Assembly (NCBI GenBank): GCA_023489025.1
Contig: JAMDCN010000100.1
Location: 1 to 8,697 of the forward strand
Reading direction: 5' to 3'
From: Deltaproteobacteria bacterium
Lineage (GTDB): Bacteria > Desulfobacterota_E > Deferrimicrobia > Deferrimicrobiales > Deferrimicrobiaceae
DNA: 8,697 nucleotides
Shown in pieces: positions 6,503 through 8,697 of the stretch; the first letter of the stretch is position 1; each line of letters starts with the position of its first letter. The notes beneath the pieces were generated by a model, which was not told the DNA's origin, did no database searches, and was given only the letters and a program-made list of their open reading frames with translations. The position numbers and the translations under genes were made by a program.

Positions 6503-7585
6503 ATGTGGGAAAAAGCGAACGCCCTGAAGATGACGAACGAGCAGCGCGCAACATTGGAAGCTTGGAACCGGGCCAAGACCAGCCCCCAGCGAACTGTCCT
6601 GCGGGCGCGCATTTGCCTGTTGGCGGCGGAGGGCGTGTCGAACAACGCGATCGCCGCCCAACTGTCTACCTCCCGCCCGACGGTGATCCAATGGCGCAAA
6701 CGTTTCGAGGAACTTGGGCCGATGGGCTTGGCCGAGGACGCGCCCCACGGCCCGAGTCAAAAGGCTCTTCCGCCGGACCGGGTAAACGCCATCGTCGAGG
6801 CGACGCTCCGCACGACACCGCCTGATGCCACGCAGTGGTCCGTGCGTTCGATGGCCAAAGCCAAAGGGGTCGGCAAGTCCACGGTGCAACGGATATGGGA
6901 CGCGCACGGTCTTCAACCCCATCGGGTCGAGACATTCAAGTTGTCCAGAGACAAGAGGTTTGTCGAGAAACTGACGGACGTGGTGGGGGTGTACCTGAAT
7001 CCGCCGGACAAGGCGGTGGTGCTGTGCGTGGACGAGAAGAGCCAAGTTCAGGCGTTGGACCGGACGCAGCCCGGTTTGCCGATGAAGAAGGGGCGCTGCC
7101 AGACCATGACCCATGATTACAAGCGCAACGGCACCACGTGCCTGTTCGCGGCGTTGAACGTGCTGGAAGGAAAGGTCATCGGCTCCTGTTATCCCAGACA
7201 TCGGAACATCGAATTCCGAAAGTTCCTGCGACAGATCGACGCCGCCGTGCCCGCGGAGTTGGCCATCCACATGATCTTGGACAACTACGGCACACACAAC
7301 CATCCCAGGGTCAAGGCGTGGCTGGAAAAGCATCCTCGTTTCCACCTTCATTTCACGCCGACCAGTTCGTCCTGGTTGAACCTGGTGGAGAGATGGTTCG
7401 GAGAGATCACGCGTAAGCGCATTCGTCGCGGGGTTTTCCGCAGCGTCCCGGAACTCGTCGCGGCGATCGAAGATTTCATCCGGATCAACAACGAGGCTCC
7501 CAAACCGTTCGTCTGGACGAAAAAGGTCGATGCCATCTTGGAAAAGGTTGCTCATTGTAAAGCCGTCTTCGGGACACCACACTAG
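6503..7585 (+). CDS. IS630-family DDE transposase
   Basis: 360 residues, full length for the family. It cuts and joins the element at TA dinucleotides. The N-terminal part is a paired helix-turn-helix region: ARICLLAAEGVSNNAIAAQL with SRPTVIQWRKRF (about 35-68) and WSVRSMAKAKGVGKSTVQRI (about 112-131). The catalytic core shows D177 in LCVDEKSQ, D260 in HMILDNYGTH and E296 in SSWLNLVERWFGE, with 35 residues between the second D and E, as in IS630-type DDE enzymes. Start: the ATG at 6503 is the first in frame inside the element; the ATG at 6530 is an alternative, and neither has a strong ribosome binding site. The final codon is CAC at the very end of the element, and the stop TAG is made from the duplicated target TA plus the next host base (7583-7585). 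No frameshift or internal stop is seen, so the gene looks intact and possibly active. Confidence 0.94.
   Translation: MWEKANALKMTNEQRATLEAWNRAKTSPQRTVLRARICLLAAEGVSNNAIAAQLSTSRPTVIQWRKRFEELGPMGLAEDAPHGPSQKALPPDRVNAIVEATLRTTPPDATQWSVRSMAKAKGVGKSTVQRIWDAHGLQPHRVETFKLSRDKRFVEKLTDVVGVYLNPPDKAVVLCVDEKSQVQALDRTQPGLPMKKGRCQTMTHDYKRNGTTCLFAALNVLEGKVIGSCYPRHRNIEFRKFLRQIDAAVPAELAIHMILDNYGTHNHPRVKAWLEKHPRFHLHFTPTSSSWLNLVERWFGEITRKRIRRGVFRSVPELVAAIEDFIRINNEAPKPFVWTKKVDAILEKVAHCKAVFGTPH
7571..7582 (-). repeat. Right terminal inverted repeat of the IS630 element
   Basis: GGGACACCACAC on the plus strand, the inverted partner of 6446-6457. It is also coding: it specifies the last four residues of the transposase. 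Confidence 0.88.
7583..7584. repeat. TA target-site duplication, right copy
   Basis: TA directly outside the right inverted repeat, partner of 6444-6445. It also supplies the first two bases of the transposase stop codon. Confidence 0.85.
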
Positions 7586-8697
7586 AGGTTGCGCCTGAAA
7601 TAGTTACTCCGGCACCGGTAGCCCCTCCATATGCCCATCCTTTTGCAATTCCTCGCTTACCGTTTACACATTCTGATTTAAGGTCATAGCGGTATACGGA
7701 AGCTCCAACCAATGCTGTTGCCGATACCCCTGTGAAGCTACCAGTCCAATCTATGAGTCCACTTGGATCAATGTTATTTATCGGATTCCCTCTTACATAA
7801 ACGTATAAATGGTTTGTTCCTTGATTTATCCCTATCGGATCCGGCTCGATGTACCTCCCCATCATCGGATCGTAGTCCCGGAAGTAGTTCTGATGCAGTC
7901 CGGATTCCTGGTCGTAGTATTGTCCCGGGAATCGCAGGTTGTTCACCACGGTCTGGATCGGCGTCCCCAGTTCGTTTCCGAAGGGGTCCACGTCCACCTT
8001 CCACACGATTGCCTGCGACTGGTCCGTCATCATCTTCGGCGTCCCCAGGTGGTCGGTGTGGTAGTAATAGACCGAGGATCCCCTCACCATCGCCAGGGGC
8101 CTGTCTTCCAGGTAGACGTAATCCGCAAGCAGGTTGCCCGCGCCGTCGGTCTCCTCGATCAGCCTGCCCGCAAGATCGTAGTGAAAAACCGTCGTGGCGC
8201 CCGCTGCGGTCTTGATCGCCCGCCGCCCCTTCCCGTCGTAGGTGTACTCCCCCTTGACGGTGATTCCCTCCAGCACCCGGATCAGCCGCCGGTTCCGGTC
8301 GTACACAAAACTTCTCACCCCGTCGGCGACCGGGTTGCCGCTTGGGTCGTACTGGTACGTGCGGAGAACTCCCCCCTCGGAAACGCTCATCAGCCGGTTC
8401 GCCTGGTACGTATAGGCGGCGAGGATTCCGCCCGGGCCGTAAGTGGGCGACGGGGCGGGGTTCAGGCTGTCGGCAAGCGAGATGATGTTCCCCACGTTGT
8501 CGTAGGAAAAGGAAAGCGCCGTCACCCCAGGGACGGTGATGGAACCGTACCGGTTCGCCGCGTCGTACGCATGGGACGTCGTCAGCCCGTTGCCCGGCGT
8601 GTAGGAGAGAAGGTTGCCCGCATTATCGTAGGCGAATCCGCCGGCCAGCACCGTACTGCCGCCCAAAGTAGCCGTAACCGAGGTGGGACGGTTTACG
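7583..8697 (-). pseudogene. RHS repeat protein, interrupted by IS630 (main part, start beyond the window)
   Basis: The reading frame is open through the right edge (NRPTSVTATLGG is still coding), so the N-terminus is missing. RHS proteins form a large YD-repeat shell enclosing a C-terminal effector. Repeats seen include FAYDNAGNLL, FSYDNVGNIIS, YQYDPSGNP, FVYDRNRRL, YTYDGKGRR and FHYDLAGRLIEETDGAG, followed by the core HTDHLGTPKMMTD, DPFGNE, FPGQYYDQESGLHQNYF, MGRYIEPDPIGI, YVYVRGNPINNIDPSGL. The DPSGL junction ends at 7755; beyond it the sequence is variable and AT-richer, starting IDWTGSFTGVSATALVG and reaching GAGVTISGATSS at the insertion point. As it stands, the frame runs into the IS and stops at 7485 after about 31 foreign residues, so the last 87 residues of the 145-residue tip are lost. 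Confidence 0.9.

Larger units (their letters stand above)
6446..7582 (+). mobile_element. Complete IS630-family insertion sequence, 1137 bp
   Basis: The element is bounded by 12-bp terminal inverted repeats, GTGTAGTGTCCC on the left and GTGTGGTGTCCC read inward on the right (one mismatch), and flanked by TA on both sides. It carries a single transposase gene filling almost its whole length. Size, TA duplication and DDE transposase all fit IS630. Rejoining the flanks gives CTAG at the insertion point, the preferred target described for the founding member IS630. The short left end before the gene (6446-6502) holds an AT-rich stretch AATATATTTACA (6461-6472) that may carry the transposase promoter. 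The insertion is clean: no bases of the host gene are lost. Confidence 0.93.

Noticed and set aside
6178..6699. 173-codon minus-strand ORF starting with MRHWITVGREV
   Set aside because: Its first half is antisense IS sequence; only the part left of 6443 is real, as the tail of rhs.
6443..7582. Open frame of 379 codons on the minus strand spanning the whole IS630 element
   Set aside because: It is the antisense shadow of a GC-rich transposase gene, has no family features, and the plus-strand frame has intact DDE motifs.
1..8697. CRISPR arrays, tRNA, rRNA, phage attachment sites
   Set aside because: Reading through the window showed no spaced direct repeats, no cloverleaf-like sequences and no rRNA segments; the only clear repeats are the IS ends, the TA duplication and the RHS core similarity.

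Overview
The window looks like a chromosomal segment of a GC-rich Gram-negative bacterium. The metabolic genes have strong G/C bias at third codon positions, and an LpxH-type lipid A enzyme implies an outer membrane. The secreted YD/PKD/repeat proteins resemble those common in Desulfuromonadia and Geobacter-like (former Deltaproteobacteria) genomes. That placement is an impression from protein style, not a proof.

Left third (1-2701, minus strand): a catabolic operon. In transcription order it holds an alpha-methylacyl-CoA racemase-like family III CoA-transferase, a very small basic ORF of unknown function, the E1 alpha subunit of a branched-chain-type 2-oxo acid dehydrogenase, and the E1 beta subunit, which runs off the left edge. 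The E1 pair would decarboxylate branched 2-oxo acids and the racemase-like enzyme would act on 2-methyl-branched acyl-CoAs, so a shared role in branched-chain acid metabolism is plausible. The racemase and small-ORF frames overlap at a G6 run, which suggests a single-base frameshift or sequencing error.

Centre (2749-3519, plus strand): a divergently transcribed LpxH-like UDP-2,3-diacylglucosamine hydrolase, ending 12 bases from the stop of a convergent gene.

Right of centre (3532-5793, minus strand): two exported proteins in tandem. The upstream one is signal peptide + two YD repeats + PKD domain + beta-helix-like tail. The downstream one is signal peptide + tail-fibre-like module + Ig-like domain + concanavalin-like domain.

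Right third (5841-8697, minus strand except the IS): a polymorphic RHS locus. The 3' end of a large rhs gene enters from the right edge with YD repeats, the RHS-associated core and a DPSGL junction. It then switches to an AT-richer, variable C-terminal tip of 145 residues. The tip is split by a complete 1137-bp IS630-family element inserted at a TA within CTAG; deleting the element and one TA restores one continuous reading frame. Directly after the rhs stop lies a two-helix membrane protein of 66 residues, in the position of an immunity gene, followed by a decayed fragment of a second RHS core. The reading is an RHS toxin-immunity module whose toxin tip has been broken by the transposon while the putative immunity gene remains open.
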